Assembly: GCF_003762925.1 (NCBI RefSeq)
Contig: NZ_RJUK01000001.1
Location: forward strand, 744,001-808,000
DNA from: Marinimicrobium koreense
GTDB taxonomy: Bacteria; Pseudomonadota; Gammaproteobacteria; Pseudomonadales; Cellvibrionaceae
Direction: 5' to 3'
Length of the DNA: 64,000 nt
A program made the translations under genes and the position numbers. Below, in pieces: positions 35,807-43,962 of the stretch. The notes under the pieces are model-generated. The model ran no database searches, was not told the origin of the DNA, and was given only the letters and a program-made list of their open reading frames with translations. Within the stretch, counting starts at the first letter, position 1. Every line of letters begins with the position of its first letter.

Positions 35807-36097
35807 TCACCATCTATTCGGTGGACGACGCGAAGAGTGAAAAATGCGCAGGATTTCAATTCGCCGCAGCCTAGGTCTTACGCGGTAGGGGACAATGTAT
35901 CGCGTATCTACAACGATCAATTCTCGCGTACCTGGAATGCGCCCAGGACGGCCGAGAGTGGGTGTTTCCGGTAGTAGGCTGATCGAATTTACGATTCGCT
36001 GGACCACCGTCCTTGCTGCAGCAGGGTCTTTTTCTGCGATGTATTCGGCCTCTGCGTCAAGATTTTGAAGTGCTTTCTTGAGCCATTTAACCTGCAT
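35807..36097 (-). CDS. RelE/ParE family toxin
   Basis: A toxin of about 96 residues from ATG 36097. QVKWLKKALQNLDAEAEYI is the N-terminal helix pair, and GRPGRIPGTRELIV and YIVPYRV with ILRIFHSSR are the conserved core strands. Members either poison gyrase (ParE) or cleave mRNA (RelE); the sequence does not separate these. The start overlaps the CopG antitoxin stop region by 11 bases, the normal arrangement. The frame extends upstream, but those codons lie inside the antitoxin. Confidence 0.8.
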   Translation of the reverse strand: MQVKWLKKALQNLDAEAEYIAEKDPAAARTVVQRIVNSISLLPETPTLGRPGRIPGTRELIVVDTRYIVPYRVRPRLRRIEILRIFHSSRRPPNRW

Positions 36098-36329
36098 TCG
36101 CTCCCCATCGGGTGAGCGTTTTCCTGACAGCTTGCTCAGTGGCGAAGTCCCCTTCATCGGCTTCTTTGATTCCATTCTTGATTTCCTGCATTTGCCATTC
36201 ACTCAGCTCCACGAAGTCCCGAACCGCTTCGGCGGCCAAAATGGCTTTTGAGCGGTGGGTGCTCTGGGCGAGGCGATTAAGCCGTTCTTCCAGTTCCGGG
36301 TCCAGGCGAATTGTCATGGCGGTAGACAT
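36087..36329 (-). CDS. CopG/RHH-type antitoxin
   Basis: 80 residues. TAMTIRLDPELEERLNRLA is a ribbon-helix-helix strand and first helix, and KAILAAEAVRDFVEL the second. The C-terminal half should wrap the ParE-type toxin encoded just downstream, with which it overlaps. RHH antitoxins bind their own promoter, so autoregulation is expected. On the minus strand it begins 27 bases after the stop of a truncated parE remnant (36357). Confidence 0.8.
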   Translation of the reverse strand: MSTAMTIRLDPELEERLNRLAQSTHRSKAILAAEAVRDFVELSEWQMQEIKNGIKEADEGDFATEQAVRKTLTRWGANAG

Positions 36330-36356
36330 ATCAGTACCTCAGGTAATATTCGGGCT

Positions 36357-36473
36357 TTAGTTTAGCACAGCTTGCCGCTCTCCCCAGATGCCAACGCCGT
36401 ACGTCCAGATGTCTTGGAGGTCATGCTTGGCTCGAGGGGTAATTTTAAGCGTTTTTGCGTTCTTTGAATTCAT
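36357..36473 (-). pseudogene. Truncated parE toxin remnant
   Basis: The minus-strand frame from ATG 36473 to TAA 36357-36359 encodes only 38 codons. It reads like the N-terminus of a ParE toxin (KITPRAKHDLQDIW, then GVGIWGERQAVLN). It overlaps the 3' end of the ParD gene by 29 bases, as in intact parDE pairs. ParE normally has about 100 residues, so roughly two thirds are missing. The next gene, the copG antitoxin, begins 27 bases further on. The toxin is presumably dead. Confidence 0.7.
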
Positions 36474-36693
36474 TCAGCATACCTTCCTTGGTCTGATTGA
36501 TGAATTGTCCCGCATCGGCTTGATGTAAACCCTCAGCAAGATGTGTTTTTAACGCCAGCAAGGAACGCTCTTCTTCAAGGTGTCTTAAAGCGTCACGAAT
36601 GACCTCGCTGGCAGAACCGTAACGACCACTGCTCACTTCTTCACGGATGAATGTCTCCCAGTGAGCACCCAGACTCAAGCTAGTCGTTGCCAT
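36445..36693 (-). CDS. ParD-family antitoxin
   Basis: 82 residues. TTSLSLGAHWETFIREEV and YGSASEVIRDALRHLEEE are the ribbon-helix-helix and second-helix regions typical of ParD. LLALKTHLAEGLHQADAGQF is the toxin-binding tail. Its partner toxin survives only as the 38-codon remnant at 36357, so this antitoxin appears orphaned. It may still repress its own promoter or cross-neutralise the neighbouring ParE. Confidence 0.75.
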   Translation of the reverse strand: MATTSLSLGAHWETFIREEVSSGRYGSASEVIRDALRHLEEERSLLALKTHLAEGLHQADAGQFINQTKEGMLNEFKERKNA

Positions 36694-36871
36694 GATTCAC
36701 ACCTCATTTATATTCATAATGAATAGTTGAGAATATAGCGCGTAGTGGGGCGTGGAACAATAGTATGCTGCCAGCTCGTGCGTCTGGCGTCGGCCGTTAG
36801 ACATCGATATCGCCGCCTCTACGCGTATAATGCCGACAAATTTGTGATAGGTAGGTCTGATTTTCTAACGG

Positions 36872-37906
36872 ATGGTGGATAGGTTGACGTTGATTCTGAT
36901 TTTAGTGGTGGCGCTGGGGTTGGCCTGGGGACTGACCGGGGTGTTGCGGGGTTATGCGCTGCACAAAAAGCTGATGGATATTCCCAATGCGCGCAGTTCG
37001 CATTCCGTACCGACTCCGCGCGGGGGTGGGGTAGCGATTGTGGTGGTCTGCCTGCTGGCCTTGCCGGCCCTGGCCTGGTTGGGCCTGGTGGCGGATGCGG
37101 TAGTTTATGGCCTGGCCGGTGCCGGGTTGTCGGTGGCGCTGGTAGGCTGGTGGGACGACCATGGGCATGTGCCGGCGTTGGTTCGCCTGCTGGTGCATTT
37201 TTCGGCGGCGGCCTGGGGGCTTTATTGGTTGGGCGGACCTATGGCCTTGCCCTTGTTGGGCTGGACGCTTGAGGGAGTATGGTTGTGGGCGCCGTTGCTG
37301 TTGTACCTGGTGTGGGTGCTGAACCTGTATAACTTTATGGATGGCATCGACGGTATTGCGGGCGTGGAAGCCTTGACCGTTTGCGTGAGCGGGGCACTGC
37401 TGGCCTGGTGGGCTTTGCCGGAAGCCAATGTGGCGCTGTATGGGCTGTTAGCGGTGGCGAGCCTGGGCTTTCTGATCTGGAATTTTCCCCCGGCAAAGAT
37501 CTTTATGGGCGATGCCGGCAGTGGCTTTGTGGGGCTCTGGCTGGGGTTATTGTCGGTGTACGCGGGGCATCAAGCGCCGGAGCTGTTTTGGGGCTGGGTG
37601 ATTTTGTTGGCAATGTTTGTGGCGGATGCCACATTGACGCTGTTCTTTCGGTGGTGGCGCCGGGAGAATCTGTTTGAGGCGCATCGCAGTCATGCCTACC
37701 AGCACCGGGCGGTGAATTGGGGGCATAAGGCGACGACGCTGTTTTACGGCACCTTGAATGTGATCTGGTTGTTGCCCATGGCCTGGTGGGTGGTGTCCGG
37801 TGGGATTGATCCATTGTGGGGTGTGTTGTTGGCTTATGCGCCGGTGGTGTTTTTGGTGTATCAGTTTGGGGCCGGGGTCCGGCATGTTGAGTGGGATGAT
37901 TATTAG
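36872..37906 (+). CDS. MraY/WecA-family sugar-phosphate transferase, WbpL-like
   Basis: A 344-residue polytopic membrane protein with about ten hydrophobic helices. SHSVPTPRGGG, NFMDGIDGIAG, FMGDAGSGFVG and HRSHAYQHR are the conserved cytoplasmic loops of the polyprenyl-phosphate HexNAc-1-phosphate transferase family. It should start O-antigen synthesis by moving FucNAc- or QuiNAc-type phosphate onto undecaprenyl phosphate. A WbpV-like reductase precedes it and a WbpM-like dehydratase follows on the opposite strand, as in Pseudomonas O-antigen loci. Confidence 0.85.
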   Translation: MVDRLTLILILVVALGLAWGLTGVLRGYALHKKLMDIPNARSSHSVPTPRGGGVAIVVVCLLALPALAWLGLVADAVVYGLAGAGLSVALVGWWDDHGHVPALVRLLVHFSAAAWGLYWLGGPMALPLLGWTLEGVWLWAPLLLYLVWVLNLYNFMDGIDGIAGVEALTVCVSGALLAWWALPEANVALYGLLAVASLGFLIWNFPPAKIFMGDAGSGFVGLWLGLLSVYAGHQAPELFWGWVILLAMFVADATLTLFFRWWRRENLFEAHRSHAYQHRAVNWGHKATTLFYGTLNVIWLLPMAWWVVSGGIDPLWGVLLAYAPVVFLVYQFGAGVRHVEWDDY

Positions 37907-37931
37907 CGGGTTGGTGCGGGATTTTGGTTTT

Positions 37932-38024
37932 GGTTACGGCGGATGCGCCTTCGGCTTATCCGCCCTACGGGTGGCACGGTAATTCGCGTAGGGCGGATAA
38001 GGGCTAAGCCCGCATCCGCCGTTA
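37932..38024. repeat. Paired inverted REP-like elements
   Basis: GTTACGGCGGATGCG...CTTATCCGCCCTACG is followed by the inverted unit CGTAGGGCGGATAAG...CGCATCCGCCGTTAC. The last TTA (38022-38024) is also the stop codon of the minus-strand VapC gene, so the repeat forms the toxin gene's trailer. Confidence 0.8.
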
Positions 38025-38402
38025 CCTGAAATTGATCGCCTTTGGTATGGCGTTCAACAAAGCGGTGTCGGCGGTTAATAATGCCAAGTTATGCTGAATG
38101 GCGGTGGCGCCAATTATTGCGTCGGGGAGTTTGAGGCCGGTGTCTCTCCGAATGCGGATTACTGTGTCCATCAGCTCATTATCATTGGAGTGTAAGCCAA
38201 AGCTCTCTACCCGCCTCAGAAAAGCCTCAAATACGGAACTGTCCTCTGAGGACAGGCCTTTGAAGCACATAAATTCTAGGTGGGATACAACCGAAATGCC
38301 GACGAGCTCCGCACCAGAGAGTCTGGTTGCTAATTCTCCATCGCCCTTCAGAAGTGCGATGATGGCGTTGGTATCCAATAAGTAACGGTTAGCTCCACTC
38401 AT
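38022..38402 (-). CDS. PIN-domain toxin, VapC family
   Basis: 126 residues from ATG 38402. RYLLDTNAIIALL carries the first PIN Asp, VSHLEFM the Glu, and LKLPDAIIGATA with LLTADT the remaining acidic residues. Together they form a complete Mg-dependent RNase site. VapC toxins cut tRNA or rRNA. The start overlaps the upstream antitoxin by 14 bases. The TAA stop is supplied by the end of a REP-like element. Confidence 0.85.
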   Translation of the reverse strand: MSGANRYLLDTNAIIALLKGDGELATRLSGAELVGISVVSHLEFMCFKGLSSEDSSVFEAFLRRVESFGLHSNDNELMDTVIRIRRDTGLKLPDAIIGATAIQHNLALLTADTALLNAIPKAINFR

Positions 38403-38619
38403 CTCTAATTCGCCGTTGAGCCTCAACGGCGTCTCCTTCCCAGGTCAGCTTTCCAGATAAGTCCTTGAAGTCGTACTTATTTGCCGGTTCCTTGATGGCT
38501 GTGGGCGCATCGGGAATCAGGATAATTGCCTTTAAATGCGTTGATTCCAGCGCTTTGTACTCGTCAGGGAGCCTGATCTGGCCGTCGATGACGTCTGCCT
38601 CGAACTCAATAGCGTACAT
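38389..38619 (-). CDS. VapB-like antitoxin
   Basis: 76 residues upstream of VapC and overlapping it. IEFEADVIDGQIRLPDEYK looks like a short beta-rich DNA-binding N-terminus (AbrB- or DUF2281-like). The acidic helical C-terminus (VEAQRRIRDEWS) would hold the PIN toxin. The call rests on size, position and overlap as much as on sequence. Confidence 0.65.
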   Translation of the reverse strand: MYAIEFEADVIDGQIRLPDEYKALESTHLKAIILIPDAPTAIKEPANKYDFKDLSGKLTWEGDAVEAQRRIRDEWS

Positions 38620-38719
38620 TTTCCGCCCTCTGCCAGTCGCTTAACGTTCTGATGGTACCTTGAATTGTGATTGTTGGGCAATGTGGGTTGGGGATAGTTT
38701 GGGTGCGTGCGTTGGGTTG

Positions 38720-38818
38720 GGTTACGGCGGATGCGCCTTCGGCTTATCCGCCCTACGCGACCAGCCGTGCCACCCGTAGACCCGTAGGGCGGATAAGCCG
38801 AAGGCGCATCCGCCGTCA
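38720..38818. repeat. Paired inverted REP-like elements
   Basis: A textbook copy of the pair: TTACGGCGGATGCGCCTTCG, then CTTATCCGCCCTACG, a spacer of about 25 bases, then the exact inverse unit ending GCATCCGCCGTC. It lies between the vapB promoter region and the wbpM stop. Confidence 0.8.
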
Positions 38819-38826
38819 CTGAGCTG

Positions 38827-40746
38827 TCAGTTAACCACCCGTAACTTCCCGGTATTCTGCTTCTGCCGCCACACCGAATCGCTGATCAACATGCTGGCTT
38901 TGTAATCTGTGGGCGCTTCCACCAATAGCTGTTTGACGCGGTCGCATTGGTAGGCGTGGCAGGCTACGTCGAGGTCGTCCAGCAGGTTTTTGGTTTCTTC
39001 CCAGCTCAGGTGATGCTCTTCGGCGCGCAGGATGCCGGGGTGTTGGGTGCCGGAGACGTTGCTGCCGATTAGCAGTTCTTCGTACAGCTTCTCGCCTGGG
39101 CGTAGGCCGGTAAATTCGACTTCAATATCGCCGTTGGGGCGGTCTTCGTCTTTGATTTCCAGGCCCGAGAGGTGAATCATCCGGGTGGCGAGGTCCACGA
39201 TTTTCACCGGCTCGCCCATATCCAGCACGAACACGTCGCCGCCGGTACCGATGGCGCCCGCCTGAATCACCAGTTTGGCGGCTTCGGGGATAGTCATGAA
39301 GTAGCGGACCATTTCCGGGTGGGTGACCGTTACCGGGCCACCGTTTTTGATCTGTTCCCGGAACAACGGGACCACCGAGCCGGATGAGCCCAGTACGTTA
39401 CCGAAACGGACCATGCTGAAGATGGTGGTGTTCTGGCGCTTGGCCAGGCCCTGCAGTACCAGTTCTGCCAGTCGCTTGGAGGCACCCATGATGTTGGTGG
39501 GGCGCACGGCCTTGTCGGTAGAAACCAGCACGAAGGATTCCACCCCGGCGCGAATGGCGGCCTCGGCGGTGTACCAGGTGCCGTAGACGTTGTTGCGCAC
39601 GCCTTCGACGATATTGTGTTCTACCAGCGGCACGTGCTTGTAGGCGGCGGCGTGATAAACCGTCTGCACACCAAAGCTGCGCATGATGGTTTCCACCCGG
39701 TGTTCTTTCTGAACCGAGCCCAGGATGCTGTAGAGGTTGATGTGGTTGGTGCGGAATTCAGAGGTTTCCTGCAGCTCACGCTCGATCTGGTAAAGGCTGA
39801 ACTCGTTCAACTCAAACAGGACGATGGCGCGGGGGCGGTGCTGGATGATCTGGCGACACAGCTCACTGCCGATGGAACCGCCGGCACCGGTGACCATGAC
39901 CACTTTGTCGGTGATGTTGGCGGCCATGAGCTCCGGCTGAGAGGAGACCGGGTCGCGACCCAGCAGGTCCTCAATCTCCACATCCTTGATGTGTTCGATA
40001 CGGGCCTTGCCGCTCAAAATATCCGGAATGGCTGGCACGGTCTGAACCGAAATGGCCAGGGATTCCAGGCGCTTGATCACCTGAGCCCTTCGGGAGTTGG
40101 GCGTGCTGCCCAGCGCGAGCAGGACCTTGCTGACCCGGTGAGTCCGGATCAGGGCCTCGATCATTTTCGGGCTGTAGACCTTGATGTTGGCCACCACGGT
40201 GCGGTGCAGGGCCGGGTTGTCGTCCACAAAGGCAACGGGTTTGTACTGGGAACCCTGTAGCGCCAGAGTGAGTTGATGGCCAGTATAGCCGGCGCCGTAG
40301 ACGATAACCGGCTCTTTCAGGTCCACACTGCGCCGGTTGAGCATCATGATGACGCTGCGCACCATCAGGCGCGGGGCACCAATGAGCAGCAGGGCGATGG
40401 TCAGGTAGATGAACGGAATGGAGCGGGGCAGTCGCGACTGGGTCAGGAAGCTGGCCGTGGCCAGTACCAGTGCGGAAATAAACACACAGCCAACAATGGT
40501 CAACATGGCCGGTGTGCTCATGTAGCGCAGGATGGCGCGGTACATGCCCATGCGAATAAAGACGGCGAGACTCACCACCAGGGTGATGGCGATGACGGTG
40601 ACGTCTTTATCGAGAAACTGGGAGTTAAAGGTGCCCAACCGCAGGAAGGCGGCGGCGTAGAAGGCGGTAACAATAGCGACGGTGTCGTAAATCAGGGAAA
40701 TAATGCGTTTGGTGGTCCGGGAGGACTCAAACAGGGCTTCCAGCAT
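38827..40746 (-). CDS. Membrane-bound UDP-HexNAc 4,6-dehydratase, WbpM/CapD-like
   Basis: 639 residues. Four N-terminal transmembrane helices lie within about residues 10-130. A first Rossmann region (VYGAGYTGHQ) follows, then the SDR domain with VTGAGGSIGSELCRQ near 290. The catalytic segment reads STDKAVRPTNIMGASKR, with Met replacing the usual Tyr, as known for the WbpM group. It makes UDP-4-keto-6-deoxy-HexNAc, the precursor of QuiNAc and FucNAc. It points towards the WbpL-like gene from the other strand, with VapBC between them. Confidence 0.9.
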   Translation of the reverse strand: MLEALFESSRTTKRIISLIYDTVAIVTAFYAAAFLRLGTFNSQFLDKDVTVIAITLVVSLAVFIRMGMYRAILRYMSTPAMLTIVGCVFISALVLATASFLTQSRLPRSIPFIYLTIALLLIGAPRLMVRSVIMMLNRRSVDLKEPVIVYGAGYTGHQLTLALQGSQYKPVAFVDDNPALHRTVVANIKVYSPKMIEALIRTHRVSKVLLALGSTPNSRRAQVIKRLESLAISVQTVPAIPDILSGKARIEHIKDVEIEDLLGRDPVSSQPELMAANITDKVVMVTGAGGSIGSELCRQIIQHRPRAIVLFELNEFSLYQIERELQETSEFRTNHINLYSILGSVQKEHRVETIMRSFGVQTVYHAAAYKHVPLVEHNIVEGVRNNVYGTWYTAEAAIRAGVESFVLVSTDKAVRPTNIMGASKRLAELVLQGLAKRQNTTIFSMVRFGNVLGSSGSVVPLFREQIKNGGPVTVTHPEMVRYFMTIPEAAKLVIQAGAIGTGGDVFVLDMGEPVKIVDLATRMIHLSGLEIKDEDRPNGDIEVEFTGLRPGEKLYEELLIGSNVSGTQHPGILRAEEHHLSWEETKNLLDDLDVACHAYQCDRVKQLLVEAPTDYKASMLISDSVWRQKQNTGKLRVVN

Positions 40747-40922
40747 AGACCTCTAACTCCATTGATTGACCGAATCTTGCCTCTGGCCGATTGTGCTCCT
40801 TCATGGGGCAATAACCGCTGGAGTATAGCGCAAAATCGGGGCAATTGTTACGAAAACCTTACGGTTTTTGGGGTTAGATTGGATAGAGCAATTTGGGTGC
40901 CAAATAGTGGGTATCACGTGTA

Positions 40923-40998
40923 TTTACGGCGGATGCGGAGGTTGATTCGGGTTGGGTTACGGCGGATGCGCGACTGCGGCGCTTATCCGCCCTACGCA
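40923..40998. repeat. REP-like elements, partial and full
   Basis: A half-unit TTTACGGCGGATGCG is followed by a full unit GTTACGGCGGATGCGCGACTGC...CTTATCCGCCCTACG. The gap 40747-41025 upstream of wbpM otherwise shows only a short AAAACC/GGTTTT hairpin near 40850. Confidence 0.7.
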
Positions 40999-41025
40999 AC
41001 CTCCGCCGTTACCCCATGTTGGAAA

Positions 41026-43206
41026 TTACCACCTGACCAACCAACACTGGTGAATCTTCGGGTTGCGCTGAAAATCCTTATCAATCGTCTGGCCGGTAAT
41101 GTCCTCGAGCTGATACGCGCTCAACGCGTCCCGATCCATCGCAAACGTCCGCAAATTGGTGGAGAAAATCAGGGTTCCGCCTTTTGCCAAGGCCTTCATG
41201 GCGCCGTCGATCAGGGCCACATGGTCCCGCTGAATGTCCAGTACGCCGGGCATTTTCTTCGAGTTGGAGAAGCTCGGTGGATCGAGCAGAATCAAGTCAA
41301 ACTCCTGCTCGTTGGTTTTCAGCCACTCCACGCAGTCGGCCTGTTCTGTGCGGTGCTTGGTGTCGCTGAGGCCATTTAACGCCAGGTTGTTGCGGGCCCA
41401 CTTCAGGTAGGTGTTGGACATATCCACGCTGAGGGTGAACCGGGCGCCGCCCAGGGCGGCGTGAACGCTGGCGCTGGCGGTGTAGCAGAACAGGTTCAGA
41501 AAGCGTTTGTTGTTCGCCATTTCGGCGATTTTCAATCGCACCGGGCGATGATCGAGGAATAATCCGGTATCCAGATATTGCCAGAGGTTGACCTGAAGCC
41601 GCGCCTGGCCTTCGATGACGTTGATGATCTCGCCGTCGGGTCGCTCGGCGAGCTTCTGGTACTGACTGCCATCGGAATGCTTGTGACGGCGACGCTGCTT
41701 GTAGCTGACCCGGTCCGGGTGAATGTCCAGAGCGCGGGGGACCGCGGCCTGAATCTCCGCGAAGCGCTGTTCGGCCCGGGCTTCGTCCACGGATTTGGGG
41801 GCGGCGTATTCCTGAACGTGGGCGTAGAGATCGCCCTGTTCGGAGCGGTACAGGTCAATGGCCGCCGAGTACTCGGGCATATCCGCATCGTAGAGCCGAT
41901 AAGCATTAATATTCTGCTTTTTCGCCCACTTCGCCAGCTGTTTCAGGTTCTTTTGCAGCCGGTTGGCCAGCATTTGTGCGCCGGAGGACAGCGGGGCGTC
42001 GGCTTCGAGCTCGGCCTTCAGGGGCTTGGGCGCGGCGCTGACGAACTGGCTTTCCTCGATGGAGAACATCAACAGCTCGGCGGGCAGGGTGCCGTTATAG
42101 AGGCGGTATTTCTTTTCCGCCCGTAGGCGCATCTGCTTGCCGAGCTCGGGGTTGCCGGTGAAGATGCCCGCGCGCCAGCCTTTGAATTCGGTTTTCAGTC
42201 GCTCACCAAGGTGTTGATACAGCAACTTCAGGGACTCGACATCACCCAGGCGCTCGCCGTAGGGCGGGTTGGTGATCACCAGGCCGGGTTCAAGCACCTT
42301 GTGGGTGGGCTGTTTGAGGTCGGCCAGCTCCTTGCGACTGACTCGCAGCCAGTCGTCCAGTTCGGCCTGGATGATGTTGTCTTCCGCCGCGCGGATGACG
42401 GACAGATTGGCGTCGTAGCCGCGGATTTCCGGGCGGGATTTGGCGAGGCCGGCGCGTTTGCGGGCAATGGCCTCCTCGCGCAGCTCCAGCCAGATGTCAT
42501 TGCGGTGATTGAGCCACTGCTCAAACCCAAATCGGGCGCGGCCCAGGCCGGGCGCGATGTCCGCGGCGATCAGAGCGGCTTCCACCAGCAGGGTGCCGGA
42601 GCCGCACATGGGGTCGATCAATGCGCCGCCTCGGGCGGCGATTTTCGGCCAGCCGGCGCGGAGGAGGACACCGGCCGCCAGGTTTTCCTTCATCGGGGCG
42701 GTGCCCTGTTTGGTGCGGTAGCCCCGACGGTGCAGGCTTTCCCCGGACAGGTCCAGGCTGATGGTGACTTTGCCTTTATTCAGGCGGGCATTGATGCGCA
42801 GGTCCGGGTGCTGTTTGCTGACCGACGGGCGATCACCGGTGACGTCGCGGATGCGATCGACAATGGCGTCCTTGATTTTCAGGGCGCCAAACTGGGTGTT
42901 GCGAATGGCGCCGCTGCTGCCGATGAAATCCACCAGCAGGGTGCTCTGGGGACCCAGATGTTCTTCCCAGGGGATGTTTCTTGCGCCATTGTAAAGGGTG
43001 TTCTGGTCACCGACGGGAAATTCCGCCAGGGGCAGAAGGATCTTGTTGGCCAGGCGCGACCAGAGGCAGGCCCGGTAGGCGAGGGCAATGTCCCCTTCAA
43101 AGGCGACGCCGGCCACGGTTTCCTTGAGGTGTTGGGCGCCAATGGCGTCCAGTTCCTGGTACAACAGTCCTTCAAGGCCCTTGGGGCAGGTGGCAAACAG
43201 GTTCAT
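41026..43206 (-). CDS. rlmL: Bifunctional 23S rRNA guanine methyltransferase RlmKL
   Basis: About 726 residues in two methyltransferases, as in E. coli RlmKL. An N-terminal THUMP domain is followed by the RlmL (m2G2445) domain with VITNPPYGERLGD, then the RlmK (m7G2069) domain with FLNLFCYTASASVHAA and LDPPSFSNSKKM. Both NPPY and DPPSF motifs are intact. It modifies 23S rRNA during ribosome assembly. ATG 43206 is chosen; ATG 43215 is equally open. A REP pair separates it from the rmf region. Confidence 0.95.
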   Translation of the reverse strand: MNLFATCPKGLEGLLYQELDAIGAQHLKETVAGVAFEGDIALAYRACLWSRLANKILLPLAEFPVGDQNTLYNGARNIPWEEHLGPQSTLLVDFIGSSGAIRNTQFGALKIKDAIVDRIRDVTGDRPSVSKQHPDLRINARLNKGKVTISLDLSGESLHRRGYRTKQGTAPMKENLAAGVLLRAGWPKIAARGGALIDPMCGSGTLLVEAALIAADIAPGLGRARFGFEQWLNHRNDIWLELREEAIARKRAGLAKSRPEIRGYDANLSVIRAAEDNIIQAELDDWLRVSRKELADLKQPTHKVLEPGLVITNPPYGERLGDVESLKLLYQHLGERLKTEFKGWRAGIFTGNPELGKQMRLRAEKKYRLYNGTLPAELLMFSIEESQFVSAAPKPLKAELEADAPLSSGAQMLANRLQKNLKQLAKWAKKQNINAYRLYDADMPEYSAAIDLYRSEQGDLYAHVQEYAAPKSVDEARAEQRFAEIQAAVPRALDIHPDRVSYKQRRRHKHSDGSQYQKLAERPDGEIINVIEGQARLQVNLWQYLDTGLFLDHRPVRLKIAEMANNKRFLNLFCYTASASVHAALGGARFTLSVDMSNTYLKWARNNLALNGLSDTKHRTEQADCVEWLKTNEQEFDLILLDPPSFSNSKKMPGVLDIQRDHVALIDGAMKALAKGGTLIFSTNLRTFAMDRDALSAYQLEDITGQTIDKDFQRNPKIHQCWLVRW

Positions 43207-43261
43207 AGATATCATCAGTTGTTTTTGGGACGGCGTGGTGCCGGTGTGTGCGTTGGGTTGT

Positions 43262-43361
43262 GGTTACGGCGGATGCGGGCTTTGCCCTTATCCGCCCTAC
43301 GCATGGCTCCGGAGGTCGCGTAGGGCGGATAAGCGCCGCGAGGCGCGCATCCGCCGCAACC
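43262..43361. repeat. Paired inverted REP-like elements
   Basis: GTTACGGCGGATGCGGGC...TTATCCGCCCTACG is followed by CGTAGGGCGGATAAGCGCC...GCATCCGCCGCAAC. It lies 55 bases upstream of the rlmKL start and shares the long rlmKL-rmf gap (43207-43674) with the hairpins listed next. Confidence 0.8.
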
Positions 43362-43488
43362 CAACGTCAGGTTTTACGCTGGAAAGCCCACCCCAACCAC
43401 TTTGTCAAACCGGATTCTAGAGCAAAGTGCCATATGAAACACCTCTGCTATAAAAAAACAATCGTTCACAGCCGGGGGGCTTTTTGCT

Positions 43489-43558
43489 GTACTGAGCATT
43501 CGCCTCCACGGATCCACCACCGATTTTCCCGGGTGGCTGGCTAGAGGCGATGCAGTAC
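43489..43558. other. Large imperfect inverted repeat upstream of rmf
   Basis: Arms GTACTG/CAGTAC, CAT/ATG, CGCCTC/GAGGCG and CCACC/GGTGG pair in order across 70 bases, with small bulges and an inner loop near TTTTCCCG. It could fold in DNA or, if transcribed, in the rmf leader. No terminator T-run follows it. Its function is unknown. Confidence 0.55.
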
Positions 43559-43612
43559 CTCCCTACGCACAGTGCCGGGCATCCCCGCCCAGTGGGTGCG
43601 TTTCCCTAACAG

Positions 43613-43637
43613 GCCCAGCGCCACCCCGGCGCTGGGC
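43613..43637. promoter_or_regulatory. Perfect hairpin in the presumed rmf leader
   Basis: GCCCAGCGCC, a five-base loop ACCCC, and GGCGCTGGGC form a perfect ten-base-pair GC-rich stem 37 bases before the rmf start. No T-run follows, so it is not a typical terminator. It may stabilise the 5' end of the rmf mRNA. This is inference from position only. Confidence 0.5.
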
Positions 43638-43674
43638 TCTGCAAGATTAACGGCTACATAGAGGTGCATCACAT

Positions 43675-43887
43675 ATGAAACGTCAAAAGCGTAACCAGAC
43701 AGCTCGCGCATTTGGTAAGGGTTATCAAGCCGGTATTGCGGGTCGGTCCCGCAGCCTGTGTCCGCACGAGAGCGGCACAGCGCGCCAGGAATGGCTCTCC
43801 GGTTGGCGCGAAGCGCGCACGGATCAGTGGGATGGTTACAACATGGCTGCTCAAGTACAAAAACTGAACAACTTGTCCCCTCACTGA
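43675..43887 (+). CDS. rmf: Ribosome modulation factor
   Basis: A 70-residue basic protein matching Rmf along its length: MKRQKR start, AFGKGYQAGIAGRSR, CPH, and R..WL.GWREAR. Rmf pairs 70S ribosomes into inactive 100S dimers in stationary phase or stress. The gene stands alone, with the upstream hairpins and a strong terminator downstream. Spacing from a GAGGTG site to ATG 43675 is about eight bases. Growth-phase or ppGpp control is expected from the family but not visible. Confidence 0.95.
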   Translation: MKRQKRNQTARAFGKGYQAGIAGRSRSLCPHESGTARQEWLSGWREARTDQWDGYNMAAQVQKLNNLSPH

Positions 43888-43936
43888 CTGGAGCCTTTTG
43901 ACAACCTTATTTCTTGGCCATCATCTCCTCAAACTA

Positions 43937-43962
43937 GCCCGCTTTACGCGGGCATTTTTTTA
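43937..43962 (+). terminator. Rho-independent terminator of rmf
   Basis: The stem GCCCGC/GCGGGC has loop TTTAC and is followed by a run of T. It starts 50 bases after the rmf stop. Confidence 0.85.

Noticed and set aside
40273-41379. Long open frame on the plus strand
   Set aside because: It is antisense to wbpM and rlmKL and crosses the gap through a REP-like element; no start site or domain supports it.
42211-43323. Long open frame on the plus strand
   Set aside because: It lies antisense to the well-supported rlmKL gene, and its translation is low-complexity and matches no family.
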